Shown piece after piece: positions 42,411-51,014 of a DNA stretch of 64,000 bases. The DNA is from UBA168 sp011055275. GTDB taxonomy: Archaea > Thermoproteota > Thermoprotei_A > Marsarchaeales > UBA168. Every line of letters starts with the position of its first letter. Within the stretch, counting starts at the first letter, position 1. The stretch lies in NCBI GenBank assembly GCA_046635845.1, contig JAQQXN010000002.1; one strand, 5' to 3'. Both the position numbers and the translations under genes were made by a program. The notes below the pieces were generated by a model. That model was not told where the DNA came from. It did not search any database and worked only from the letters and a program-made list of their open reading frames with translations.

Positions 42411-42420
42411 GTTAAAAACC
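42411..42420 (-). promoter_or_regulatory. TATA box before the small membrane protein gene
   Basis: On the minus strand GGTTTTTAAC is centred about 24 nt before ATG 42392. It marks the start and shows that this gene can be transcribed apart from carS. Confidence 0.5.
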
Positions 42421-42442
42421 TTTTTGGAGCTTAACTGCCAAC

Positions 42443-42955
42443 CTACCATGGTACCGACTTCAGCCCAAACAGATGAGCTAAGTAGTTGGTCATAAGGTGT
42501 AGGAAGGGTGTGATTATGACCACGATTATTATGACTTCAGCGCTGAAGTAATGGCCCGTGAGCCACGCTAGCGCGAGACCGCCCGCCACAAAGTCGAGCT
42601 GATCTAGACCGGGCGCGGGTTCCCCTCTCTTTAGTCCCATCCTCCTCTTTATGAAAGCCGCTACTAGGTCACCGAAGAGCGCACCGAAGGCCATGAAGAA
42701 GGCGAGGGCTACTTGCATGAGCTCGGGCCACAGGGTCGCTTCTAGGGACCCGGCAAGCGTTCCAATTGCAACCCCACCCAAGAAGCCCTCCCAGGTCTTG
42801 CCATCACCGAAGATCCTGTGTCCGTCGCGCGCGTTGTACCCAAAATCAATTGGCCTTTTACCCTTTATTAGTACGGGCGAGCCGTTTGCCGCATACATTG
42901 GTATTGCAAGTGCAAAAGCCACGTATAACGGGTTCATCGCCACGAAAGACCCCAT
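42443..42955 (-). CDS. carS: CDP-archaeol synthase
   Basis: The 170-residue membrane protein has IDFGYNARDGHRIFGDGKTW then EGFLGGVAIG, and PAPGLDQLDFVAGGLAL, the CarS signatures with acidic residues for the CTP-transfer reaction. About five hydrophobic helices are visible. It activates digeranylgeranylglycerol phosphate with CTP for ether lipid synthesis. The isoprenoid-precursor genes of the modified mevalonate pathway lie 1-4 kb away, so lipid-related genes cluster here. TATA-like CTTTTTATC lies about 20 nt upstream. Confidence 0.93.
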   Translation of the reverse strand: MGSFVAMNPLYVAFALAIPMYAANGSPVLIKGKRPIDFGYNARDGHRIFGDGKTWEGFLGGVAIGTLAGSLEATLWPELMQVALAFFMAFGALFGDLVAAFIKRRMGLKRGEPAPGLDQLDFVAGGLALAWLTGHYFSAEVIIIVVIITPFLHLMTNYLAHLFGLKSVPW

Positions 42956-43021
42956 CCATTAGGACAGGGAGATAAAAAGGGTATAGATATAGATCAGCAT
43001 ATTGATATTTCAAGGAACATC

Positions 43022-43173
43022 CCGAAAGCCGAGGGCACCTCGGCAGCGCTCGATCGCGATTTAAACGCGGTCCAGTGACTTAACGAGAGGTGTGGCTCGG
43101 CTGCGCAACCCTAAGGGAGGTTAAGGCGGCCGCGCTATTTGAAGTCCCAAAGTCCCTACTATGACGTGGTAGT
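43022..43173 (-). repeat. Repeat copy B (structured ~150-nt element after a RadB-like gene)
   Basis: It matches copy A at 13931-14083 (about 93% over the 100-nt core by eye) and more weakly copy C at 55771-55930 in opposite orientation. The core can form the CGGCTGC/GCGGCCG plus AACC/GGTT hairpin, and 43028-43044 a second perfect one (GCCGAGG with CCTCGGC, 3-nt loop). It abuts the stop codon of the minus-strand gene at 43174, as copy A abuts that at 14087. On its other side lies the promoter region of carS. Confidence 0.78.
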
Positions 43174-43779
43174 TCACACGACCTCCGTGCCGGTACCGGT
43201 TATCTTGAAATATACCTCCCTATCGTTTAGCGTTGCTTTTCTAGTCCCATCAGGTAGCTTCATAACGTGAACGCGGTTATCGCACCAGAATTTCAAGGAG
43301 GCCTCAGCTGATGGGCGTTCTTCGCCAGTGGGCTTGGTTTGTGCGTCAGCTATCAATATTGCTCCATCGCTGGGGCTCGACGAAATCATCAAGCCGATTA
43401 TTTCTGTTAGTACCCTTCCGGTCTCCATGCCTCTTTTGCCAAGTGATATGGAAGCGCGGTACCCAGAGGTGGCGGTATCAACCACGAAGTAGTCGGGCGG
43501 TTTCGATAAAAATAACATGGCTACCTCGCGGAGCTCATCCAGAGTTTCTGCCTTTATAAATATGACGTTCTTGGGGATTTCATTTTCCCCGAAACCGCGG
43601 GCTATTTCAATCCCTCTGCTTATAAAAGAATACGGTGCTGAAAACGTGTAAACTACCGTCTTGCCACTTATTGCTTTAGCCACAGAGGCCTCCAGCCCTA
43701 TGGTCGTTTTTCCCGTCCCACCGGTTCCATAAATCAGCGTGCATCCATTCATCGGGATAACGTCAATAAGGCGAGCCAT
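43174..43779 (-). CDS. RecA-superfamily ATPase, RadB-like
   Basis: The 201-residue protein has LIYGTGGTGKTTIGLEASVA (Walker A, near 18), PDYFVVDTATSGYR (Walker B) and a short C-terminal strand region. It lacks the N-terminal helix-hairpin-helix domain of RadA, so it belongs with short paralogues such as RadB or aRadC, which modulate recombination. The precise subgroup is not certain. It is followed directly by repeat copy B and is divergent from the UbiD-family gene. Confidence 0.78.
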   Translation of the reverse strand: MARLIDVIPMNGCTLIYGTGGTGKTTIGLEASVAKAISGKTVVYTFSAPYSFISRGIEIARGFGENEIPKNVIFIKAETLDELREVAMLFLSKPPDYFVVDTATSGYRASISLGKRGMETGRVLTEIIGLMISSSPSDGAILIADAQTKPTGEERPSAEASLKFWCDNRVHVMKLPDGTRKATLNDREVYFKITGTGTEVV

Positions 43780-43879
43780 CTAGTTCTGAAGATGGTCGAT
43801 TTTAACCCTTGCGAGAAGCCGGCTGCTGCCTGAGCTTAAGAAGGGGCGTCGTGTTTGATGGGTTTAGCAATAAGCTTTT

Positions 43880-45157
43880 TTGTGGCAACTGGCGTTTACC
43901 AAATTGGAGTTTAGGCAAGTATTAGCCTGGCTTCGCTCAAAAGGTGAGTTGGTTGAGGTCGATCAGGATAGCTTTATCTCTGATCTGAAGCGGTACGATG
44001 GGCAGAGATGCGTTTTGGAAAGGGGCGAGGGCGAGGTCAGACGCGTTGGAAACGCGATAATAAGTAGGGAGGAGCTTATCGAGCTCTTGAACCTCAGAAG
44101 TGTGATGGACCTTCATCATAAGGTGACTTGGGCCATCAGGAACCCAAGCCCCTTGCATGAGGCCGCTCAATCGGCTAGCGAGGAGGTTTCTGAGAACGGC
44201 GTGTCGTTCCTTAATGTGCCGGACTTTCAGGGAAAGCGTTACGTGACCGCCGGCGTTTTCATAGCCAGCGATGGAAAGAGACTTAACTCTTCGTTTCACA
44301 GGATGCTTTACCTAGGCAACGACAAGTTCGCCGTAAGGGTGGTGCCGAGGCACCTTTACAGAATGCTTGAAGAAGCCAGGCAGAGAAGAGAGAAGTTAGA
44401 CGTGGCCGTGGTGATTGGAGGTCCCCTAGAGTTCTTGATAGCCTCATCATCATCCCCTCCTTTTGGTGTTTTCGAGTTAGAAGTTGCTAATTCCTTATCT
44501 GGAGGATCTATTGCTTACAAGAGGAGCCCTGAGCATGGTATACCGTATCCCGCAGACTCGGAGATATTGCTTGAAGGATACATAGACCCGGAGGAATTGG
44601 CACCAGAGGGCCCGTTCTTTGATGTACTGCGTACGTTTGACACCGTGAGGGCGCAACCCGTGTTTACCGTGGAGAAGGCCTATCACAGGAAAGAAGCGCT
44701 TTTTCACGTGATATGGCCAGGCGGAGTGGAGCACCAGATGCTGATGGGTCTTCCAAAGGAGGCAAAGATAAGGGAAGCGGTCGAAAACGTTGTGCCCGAG
44801 GTCAATGACGTTTACTTAACTCCAGGAGGGGGAACATGGGTTCATGCGGCCATCTCCATATCGAAGCAAAGGGACGGAGATCCTAAGAACGTCATAATGG
44901 CCGCCTTTGGGGCGCATCCAAGCCTTAAGCACGTAATAGTAGTAGACGAAGACGTCGACGTGAGAGACCCCGCGTCGCTTGAGTGGGCCTTAGCGACAAG
45001 ATTTCGCGCTGATAGGGGATTGGTTGTTATCCCATCAGCATCTGGATCGACGCTTGATCCCTCTGCTGGAGCTGATGGTGAGACGGCAAAAGTCGGGGTG
45101 GATGCCACAGCTCCTATAAGGGAACGGGACAGGTTTAAGAGAGCTGACGTGTCTTGA
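43880..45157 (+). CDS. UbiD-family decarboxylase, probable anhydromevalonate phosphate decarboxylase
   Basis: The 425-residue protein has the UbiD fold: FRQVLAWLRSKGELVEVDQD, NSSFHRMLYLGNDKFAVRVV, PFGVFELEVANSLSGG, a late EGPFFDV segment and FGAHPSLKHVIVVDEDVDVR. UbiD enzymes use prenylated FMN. Adjacent AcnX-type phosphomevalonate dehydratase (4-nt overlap) points to the archaeal modified mevalonate pathway, in which this homologue decarboxylates trans-anhydromevalonate 5-phosphate to isopentenyl phosphate. Start TTG 43880 or TTG 43904 are both possible. No UbiX-type prenyltransferase is in the window. Confidence 0.88.
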   Translation: MWQLAFTKLEFRQVLAWLRSKGELVEVDQDSFISDLKRYDGQRCVLERGEGEVRRVGNAIISREELIELLNLRSVMDLHHKVTWAIRNPSPLHEAAQSASEEVSENGVSFLNVPDFQGKRYVTAGVFIASDGKRLNSSFHRMLYLGNDKFAVRVVPRHLYRMLEEARQRREKLDVAVVIGGPLEFLIASSSSPPFGVFELEVANSLSGGSIAYKRSPEHGIPYPADSEILLEGYIDPEELAPEGPFFDVLRTFDTVRAQPVFTVEKAYHRKEALFHVIWPGGVEHQMLMGLPKEAKIREAVENVVPEVNDVYLTPGGGTWVHAAISISKQRDGDPKNVIMAAFGAHPSLKHVIVVDEDVDVRDPASLEWALATRFRADRGLVVIPSASGSTLDPSAGADGETAKVGVDATAPIRERDRFKRADVS

Positions 45158-46737
45158 AGGCTTATGAGCTTGCCTCGGGGGTTCTCAGAGCGCTTTCCGA
45201 GGCCAAGGAAGCGCGCGGGATGATAAGCGTGGTCAATGCGCACGTCTCGGGGATATCATACATGAATTTGGGAGATTATGGGCTTGAGTTTTTGGAGGAT
45301 CTGGCCGCTACTGGCGAAAGAGTCAGGGTTCCAACTAGCTCAAACCCATGCGGAATGGACAGGGAATTGTGGAGGGAACAAGGCATAAGCGAGGACTTTG
45401 CTGCCAAGCAAGCGAGGGTAAATGCTGCGTTGGAAAAAATGGGCATAGCTCCCACTTATTCATGTACGTTTCCTTACGAAGGCCAGTGGTCATCAAAGCT
45501 CAAGCCTGGTGATCACGTTGCTTGGGCAGAATCATCGGCGGTCGTATATGGAAACTCGGTGCTAGGCTTAAGGAGTAATAGGGAAGGCGGTCCATCGGCC
45601 CTTTTTTCGGGAATAACAGGGCTAACGCCAAACTACGGCATGCACTTGGATGAAAACAGGAAACCGACCGTGCTCATAAAGGTCGAGCAACCTATCCCAA
45701 GGGGTCCTCTTGAATGGGGTTTGCTTGGGAAGAAGATAGCCGAGCTTGGAGAGAAGGCAAAGGTGCCTTATATATACGGTCTTGGCCGGATTGCGACCAA
45801 AGGAGAGCTGAAGGCCCTTTCTGCGGCTCTGGCGACCTTTGGTCCCACCGACATGTTCCTTGCGCCCTACCTATCGCCCGAGGCCTCTAAGGAACCTCCA
45901 AAACTGGAGGAAGTTACCATCGATGGAAGAGAGCTTGAAGAGCAATCAAGGGAAGCTCTAGATAAGGCGGTTAGCGGAGAGACGCCAAAGGCCTTCTTTC
46001 TTGGCTGCCCTCAATACGGCGTTGAGGAGCTGGTCTACATTGCTAGATTACTAAGTGACGTTAAGAAGGTAAAGGGTGATATTTTCATCTACACTTCGCG
46101 TCACGCAATTTCAGATCAAGCTGGGTTTCAGGCGGTTAATTCGCTCAGGGAAAAAGGCGTAAAGGTGTTCCGCGATACCTGCCCCGTATTTTCACCAGCT
46201 CCCTCTTTCTCTGGAGGCGTTATGACGGACTCCGTTAAATCTTCATTTTACATGCCTCAATCAAAGAGCATTAGACCAACCCTGGAGCCTACCGTTGCCT
46301 CGTTTATGCTTGCGAGCGGGGAACTGGAGGGAAAGCGATTGACCACGTACATTGGAAAGGCCGTAGTTGCGGGCACTGCCTCTGGGGAAGCCATTGTCTC
46401 TTATAAACCTTTATCGTTTCTAGGAGGCATTAATCCCTCAACTGGCATTGTAATTGATGAAGAAAGCGAGTTGAAGGGAGAATCGGTGAAGGGTAAAGTG
46501 TTGGTGTATCCCACGGGAAAGGGCAGCACCGTTGGATCCTATATCATATACGCGATGAAGAAGATGGGCACTTCACCAGCTGCCATAATCATGAGAGAAG
46601 CTGACACGGTGACGATAATCGGTTGCGTTTTGGCTGGAATCCCGTTAGTGCACAGGGTAAACCCTGATCCGCTTGAGATTAAGGCTGGATCTATGGTCAG
46701 GGTTGCCGATGGGACAATTGAAGTTACTGATCGGTAG
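45154..46737 (+). CDS. Phosphomevalonate dehydratase (AcnX type), large and small subunits fused
   Basis: The 527-residue protein joins an AcnX large domain (about 1-395) with iron-sulfur cysteines in SSNPCGMD, LGCPQYG and DTCPVF, to a DUF126-like small swivelling domain (about 400-525) containing LVYPTGKGSTVGSYIIYAMK. In archaea studied so far these are separate genes; here one reading frame carries both in the order large-small, with no break between. With the UbiD-family gene it converts mevalonate 5-phosphate to isopentenyl phosphate. It starts with TTG 45154 inside the UbiD stop. Its end overlaps the convergent HD gene by 199 nt. Confidence 0.9.
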   Translation: MKAYELASGVLRALSEAKEARGMISVVNAHVSGISYMNLGDYGLEFLEDLAATGERVRVPTSSNPCGMDRELWREQGISEDFAAKQARVNAALEKMGIAPTYSCTFPYEGQWSSKLKPGDHVAWAESSAVVYGNSVLGLRSNREGGPSALFSGITGLTPNYGMHLDENRKPTVLIKVEQPIPRGPLEWGLLGKKIAELGEKAKVPYIYGLGRIATKGELKALSAALATFGPTDMFLAPYLSPEASKEPPKLEEVTIDGRELEEQSREALDKAVSGETPKAFFLGCPQYGVEELVYIARLLSDVKKVKGDIFIYTSRHAISDQAGFQAVNSLREKGVKVFRDTCPVFSPAPSFSGGVMTDSVKSSFYMPQSKSIRPTLEPTVASFMLASGELEGKRLTTYIGKAVVAGTASGEAIVSYKPLSFLGGINPSTGIVIDEESELKGESVKGKVLVYPTGKGSTVGSYIIYAMKKMGTSPAAIIMREADTVTIIGCVLAGIPLVHRVNPDPLEIKAGSMVRVADGTIEVTDR

Positions 46738-47963
46738 TGCAGCTCCGATCCCTCTCCTAGGATCCTGCTGGATACCTTATTTACGATCTCTCTGTGTTCC
46801 TTGAACGTGTAAACGCGCAGAGGTTCATAGTATCCCATCAGTGACTTGCTTATGTTCGATAAGTTGGAAAGGGGCTCGGGATGGGCAGAGCCCTCGTCCC
46901 ATACATCGATCTCTATACGGTTTGAAGCTGAAAGGGGGATCACCGTGAGATAGGGGGTGTCAACGAAAACACTACCCTCATCGAGCCCTGATTCCTGACA
47001 TATCTCGGCCTCCATATCTTGGGGTCTGCTTATTATTGCCTCCTTGCCGCCCATTATGCGCTTTTCGTACGCCATCTTGAGGAGGTCGCGCCTTGCCAAC
47101 CCAAAGAAAAGCCTTGAGCCAGTTGAGTTCGGCTTTCCCTGGGCCGCTGACTTTAGTTTCGAGTAGGCGGTGTAGTCGTCAAGCTCTAAGTAGCGCTCAG
47201 GGTTCTTCTTAGGGTCGAAGGAGTCCATGTCGAGCGAATCCCAAAGCTCAAAGATCGCCCTTTCCAACATGAGGTCGGCCGCGCGCACGGTTTTGTGATA
47301 GTAGACCGCTCTAAACATCTGGAAGCGAGCTATCAAGAAAGATTCAAGCGCGTAAAGCGAGTTTGTGCTCACGTAAACGTTTTTTTCTTGCACGTAAAAA
47401 GACCTTATTAGCCTTTGCCAATCAAACCTCCCATAATCAACGCCGGCGTGCAGCGAATCCCTCAATAGAAAATCTATTTTGTCAGCGTCGATCTGACCTG
47501 CCACAAACGCGCTGAGCAACTGGTCATGACCTTGCACTACATCTGCTATTTCTTCAGGTTTAAAGCCGAGCGCATTTAGGATGTCCGCTATTTCGGTTCC
47601 CTTTACGAGCTCAGCGGTTATTTCCTCGTGGTTCAGATTCTTCTTCCTCTTCAGCGCGTACTCGAAGGAGTGAGAAAAGGGACCGTGCCCTAAATCATGC
47701 AAGAGGCCCGAGAACCTGATCTTTTTCGCGTCGTCTGGGGTAAGCCCATCGTTTTTCAGTGCTTCTGCCATCATGGTGGCGACGTGCATTACCCCTATCG
47801 AGTGCTCGAATCTCGTGTGAGTTGCGCCTGGATAAGCCACGTAAGCGGCCGCTAGCTGAAGTATTCTGTGAAGTCTTTGGACCTCGGGTGTGTCTATTAA
47901 CTTCTTATCATCGTCATCAAATGTAACGTAGCCATATATTGGGTCCCTTATTTCATACTGCAT
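46539..47963 (-). CDS. HD-domain phosphohydrolase (SAMHD1/dNTPase-like) with overlap-encoded tail
   Basis: The 474-residue protein begins MQYEIRDPIYGYVTFDDDDK and has the HD metal set: THTRFEHSIGVMHVA, FSGLLHDLGHGPFSHSFEYA (HD near 105) and a late IDADKIDFLLRD. Such proteins hydrolyse dNTPs or other nucleotides. ATG 47963 has a TATA-like box 23 nt upstream. The last roughly 66 residues are antisense to the end of the dehydratase gene and do not look like a domain, so the natural stop has probably been lost. Confidence 0.85.
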   Translation of the reverse strand: MQYEIRDPIYGYVTFDDDDKKLIDTPEVQRLHRILQLAAAYVAYPGATHTRFEHSIGVMHVATMMAEALKNDGLTPDDAKKIRFSGLLHDLGHGPFSHSFEYALKRKKNLNHEEITAELVKGTEIADILNALGFKPEEIADVVQGHDQLLSAFVAGQIDADKIDFLLRDSLHAGVDYGRFDWQRLIRSFYVQEKNVYVSTNSLYALESFLIARFQMFRAVYYHKTVRAADLMLERAIFELWDSLDMDSFDPKKNPERYLELDDYTAYSKLKSAAQGKPNSTGSRLFFGLARRDLLKMAYEKRIMGGKEAIISRPQDMEAEICQESGLDEGSVFVDTPYLTVIPLSASNRIEIDVWDEGSAHPEPLSNLSNISKSLMGYYEPLRVYTFKEHREIVNKVSSRILGEGSELHYRSVTSIVPSATLTIDPALISSGSGFTLCTNGIPAKTQPIIVTVSASLMIMAAGEVPIFFIAYMI

Positions 47964-48028
47964 AATTGATGTCAAAGGGATGCTTTAACGCTTATGGACG
48001 TGGAACAGCTCGATGTCCCGTCTTTTAG

Positions 48029-48715
48029 CTATTTGCTCGCGTTACGCGTTAGCCTTATGACGCCTTGGGTTGTTCCTATTAATGCCTCATCAGCGATGCC
48101 GATGAAAAGGCCGACTTCAACAACGCCCGTCAGCGTCCTCAAAATGTAATAGAGGTCGCTTGCACCCCTATCGAATGATGAGGCATCGACGTCGACTATC
48201 CAGTTTCCGTTATCGGTGACGGCAGGACCGTTCTTGCAGTTGCAGGACCTGAGCCTCCACTTTATAGCCATTGAGTCAAGTTCAGATGCCAAGTTGTGAT
48301 AGGCTATGGGCTCCACCTCTACCGGGACTGGGAAATCCGAGCCTAAGCGGTTAGTTAGCTTTGAGCTATCAGCTATTATCACGTATCTCGATGACCTCTC
48401 TGCCAGAACCCTTTCGCCTAGGAGCGCTGCCCCTCCACCCTTAATGAGGTTTAGGTTACGGTCTACGCGATCAGCACCATCGATGGTGAGTTCCGGATTT
48501 TCAGGAGAATCGAGGAACAGGCAATCTATTCCCTTCGCTTGAAGTGCCAGCTGGGTTGCCCTAGACGCCGCTATTATCTTCAGCTTAAAGCGAGGAAGGA
48601 ATTTGTTGATCAGGACTTCTACGGTGGATCCTGAGCCCAAACCGAGTATCATGTGGTCGTGAATTAATTTTGAGGCCTCAGACGCTGCAGCCTCCTTCTC
48701 GCTTTCGGCTGGCAT
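48029..48715 (-). CDS. rpiA: Ribose-5-phosphate isomerase A
   Basis: The 228-residue protein has MILGLGSGSTVEVLI (phosphate loop), PELTIDGADRVDRNLN (catalytic aspartates) and LIKGGGAALLGERVLA, the RpiA set. It interconverts ribulose and ribose 5-phosphate, feeding PRPP synthetase (9774-10679). It shares its strand with the ThrRS gene, 34 nt downstream of it. The start codon ATG 48715 gives MPAESEKEAAAS. Confidence 0.95.
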   Translation of the reverse strand: MPAESEKEAAASEASKLIHDHMILGLGSGSTVEVLINKFLPRFKLKIIAASRATQLALQAKGIDCLFLDSPENPELTIDGADRVDRNLNLIKGGGAALLGERVLAERSSRYVIIADSSKLTNRLGSDFPVPVEVEPIAYHNLASELDSMAIKWRLRSCNCKNGPAVTDNGNWIVDVDASSFDRGASDLYYILRTLTGVVEVGLFIGIADEALIGTTQGVIRLTRNASK

Positions 48716-48749
48716 TATAAGTTACACGTACCCTTGAATAAAAACGCTT

Positions 48750-50201
48750 TCAGAATTTGGGCACCAAGGAAAGCCTAACTGGTCCTTCCGCCTGCCGCTT
48801 GGGAAAGCCCCGGCTCTCTTCTTCCAGCGCGCTTATGAGGTCTTCCAGCTTCATGGTCTTGACGAAGGCACGTTCAAGCGATGACAGCGACCTTATCGTA
48901 ACGCTGAGCACGTTCTGCTCTTGCTCTTTTTTACCTATTACGATCGTGTAAGGGGTCCAGTGAGTGGCAGCTTCTCTTATCTTCTTGTTGAACGAGGATT
49001 CAGAGTCATCCACGTATGCCCTAAAACCCTTCTCGCGGAGCTTTACCGCCACTTCAGTTGCCCTGTCGTAGTTCTCCTGTGATACGGGGATTACCCTAAC
49101 CTGTATCGGGCTAAGCCAAAGAGGTAACATCGGCAGCTTATTGGACTTAAAGGCCTGCTCTATCATCGACGAGAATAGCCTCTCTATGGCGCCTAGGCTT
49201 GAGTGTACTATGACGTAATTACCTCTGGTTCCATCCCTCTTGGCGTATGTGAGTCCGTACCTTTCGCTGTTCTTTACGTCAAGCTGAACCGTTGACAGCT
49301 GAAGGTTATTACCCGTCGAGTCTATGAACTGAAACTCGTCCTTTATTTCCCAGTAGTACTTCATGGCTGGTATTACCTCAGCTATGACGGGTCTCTTTAG
49401 CTCAGAAGCTATCGATGACATGAACTCTATACCCTCCTTTTCGAAGGGCTTTGTGACCCTTGCTACGAGAGCGTAGGGCAAGCCAAGGTTACTTAAAAGC
49501 TCGTGATATTTCTTGGTAAGGTACCTGAACTCCTCTTTTCCCTGCTCATGGTCTTTACAGAATGAGTGAACGTCCGGCATGGTAAAGCTCCTTAACCTTC
49601 TCATACCAACGCACTCGCTTCTGCGCTCCAGCCTGAAGCTATTTGATATCTCGTACATCCTTACGGGCAGGGCGTCTTCCCTAATGGAGGCATCTTTCAT
49701 CATTCTGAACAGGCCGAAGTCGCTGGCAAACCTAAGCAAGAAAGTCCTGTTGCCGACCCTGAGGTGATAGTCCTTTTGTCTAAACTCCTTTGCCTGTTCG
49801 TGTATGTCGGGAAGCGAATAGTCGTAAAGTATTGGCGTGACTATCTCATACGCGCCAAACTCCCTTAGCACGACGTCTCTTATGTAGTCCTCTAGAAGGC
49901 CCTTTATCATAGCGCCAAAGGGATAGTACCTGTAGTTGCCAACATCACTTGCTGGCTCGAGGCTTGCCAGCTGGAGTTTTGTGAGAGCACTTATGTGAGG
50001 AGGAGTTTGATGTGCTGCGTTCTTCATTTCCTCACTTACGAAGTATTTGTAGTAGTCTGGCCTGTCCTTAAATCCCTCTATCACATCCGTGTCCTCAAGG
50101 CCGAATGCCTTGGCGTTTCCTGCCTCGTCTATAAAGTAGTAAGCCTTGTTCAAGGGGCTCACACCTTCTGGGAGCAGTGAGTTATAAGATTTCTTTATCA
50201 A
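48750..50201 (-). CDS. thrS: Threonyl-tRNA synthetase, catalytic form without editing domain
   Basis: The 483-residue class II synthetase has YYPFGAMIKGLLEDYIRDVV, RLERRSECVGMRRLRSFTMP then DVHSFCKD (motif 2 region), and a C-terminal anticodon-binding domain (VRVIPVSQENYDRATEVAVK). The TGS and archaeal editing domains found at the N-terminus of full-length ThrRS are absent. In several Crenarchaeota a separate ThrRS-ed protein supplies editing; it is not in this window. TTG 50201 is chosen because the frame continuing to 50372 would run into the divergent gene; a TATA-like box lies about 30 nt upstream. Confidence 0.9.
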   Translation of the reverse strand: MIKKSYNSLLPEGVSPLNKAYYFIDEAGNAKAFGLEDTDVIEGFKDRPDYYKYFVSEEMKNAAHQTPPHISALTKLQLASLEPASDVGNYRYYPFGAMIKGLLEDYIRDVVLREFGAYEIVTPILYDYSLPDIHEQAKEFRQKDYHLRVGNRTFLLRFASDFGLFRMMKDASIREDALPVRMYEISNSFRLERRSECVGMRRLRSFTMPDVHSFCKDHEQGKEEFRYLTKKYHELLSNLGLPYALVARVTKPFEKEGIEFMSSIASELKRPVIAEVIPAMKYYWEIKDEFQFIDSTGNNLQLSTVQLDVKNSERYGLTYAKRDGTRGNYVIVHSSLGAIERLFSSMIEQAFKSNKLPMLPLWLSPIQVRVIPVSQENYDRATEVAVKLREKGFRAYVDDSESSFNKKIREAATHWTPYTIVIGKKEQEQNVLSVTIRSLSSLERAFVKTMKLEDLISALEEESRGFPKRQAEGPVRLSLVPKF

Positions 50202-50228
50202 CTGAGTTGTTTGTCTCGACGGTAAAGC

Positions 50229-50236
50229 TAAATATT
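50229..50236. promoter_or_regulatory. TATA-like box between divergent ThrRS and SAM hydrolase genes
   Basis: TAAATATT (nearly palindromic) lies about 24 nt before ATG 50256 on the plus strand and about 31 nt before TTG 50201 on the minus strand. A shared bidirectional promoter fits the 54-bp gap. Confidence 0.45.
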
Positions 50237-50255
50237 GTGAACTGAGGTTAACTTC

Positions 50256-51014
50256 ATGGCTCAGCTGATAGCACTTCTCACGGATTTCGGTTATAGGGAT
50301 TACTACGTCGGCGCCCTTAAGGGAGTTATAAAACAAGAGGCGCCTGAAGCAGAGATCGTTGATATAACTCATGGCATTACGCCTTTCTCTATATGGGAGG
50401 GAGCGTTTTCGCTTTACTTTGCCTTCAATTATTTCCCGCCCGGAACGGTTTTTCTGGGCGTGGTCGATCCTGGGGTTGGAACCAGAAGGAGGATTTTGTT
50501 CGCTGAGGTTGAGGGAAAACGTCTTGTGGGACCTGACAACGGCCTATTTTACCCCATACTTAAAGAAAGGAAAGCGACGTTCATCAAGGCTGTTGACACG
50601 TCGAAATTCAGTAGTAGCTACACTTTTCAGGGACGGGATGTAATGGCGCGGGTGGCAGCGAGGCTTGCCAGCGGCATTCCCGTGGATGGCTTTCTCGTAA
50701 GTCGCGTATCCCCCTTGCGTGGCTGGAGCTTCATAAGGTCGTGCAGGGGCTCATGCGAAGCAAAGGTCCTCTACGTAGATGTTTTTGGAAACATTATAAC
50801 CAACATATGGTCAGATGCTTTCCGTATTGGGAAAGCTAAAATTAGGCTTAACGGCCAGGAGGCCGAAGCGGTGCTTTCCAAAAACTACTCGAAGGAGGGT
50901 GTGCTTCTTGTTCCAGGAGGGTATGGCTTAATAGAGATATCCATAGGAAAGGGCAGCGCAGAAAAGCGCTTTGGAGCAAAAATAGGTTCGGTGGTTACGA
51001 TTGAAAAAATATAG
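50256..51014 (+). CDS. SAM hydroxide adenosyltransferase (DUF62)
   Basis: The 252-residue protein has LLTDFGYRDYYVGALKGVIK, VDITHGITPFSIWEGAFSLY and FLGVVDPGVGTRRRILFAEV, signatures of the DUF62 family (related to fluorinase). Archaeal members hydrolyse SAM to adenosine and methionine. It overlaps the NMNAT gene by 14 nt. Confidence 0.93.
   Translation: MAQLIALLTDFGYRDYYVGALKGVIKQEAPEAEIVDITHGITPFSIWEGAFSLYFAFNYFPPGTVFLGVVDPGVGTRRRILFAEVEGKRLVGPDNGLFYPILKERKATFIKAVDTSKFSSSYTFQGRDVMARVAARLASGIPVDGFLVSRVSPLRGWSFIRSCRGSCEAKVLYVDVFGNIITNIWSDAFRIGKAKIRLNGQEAEAVLSKNYSKEGVLLVPGGYGLIEISIGKGSAEKRFGAKIGSVVTIEKI

Noticed and set aside
42075..42434. Plus-strand 119-codon frame opposite the small membrane protein
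   Set aside because: The minus-strand frame has three clean hydrophobic helices and a well-placed TATA box; the plus frame has neither.
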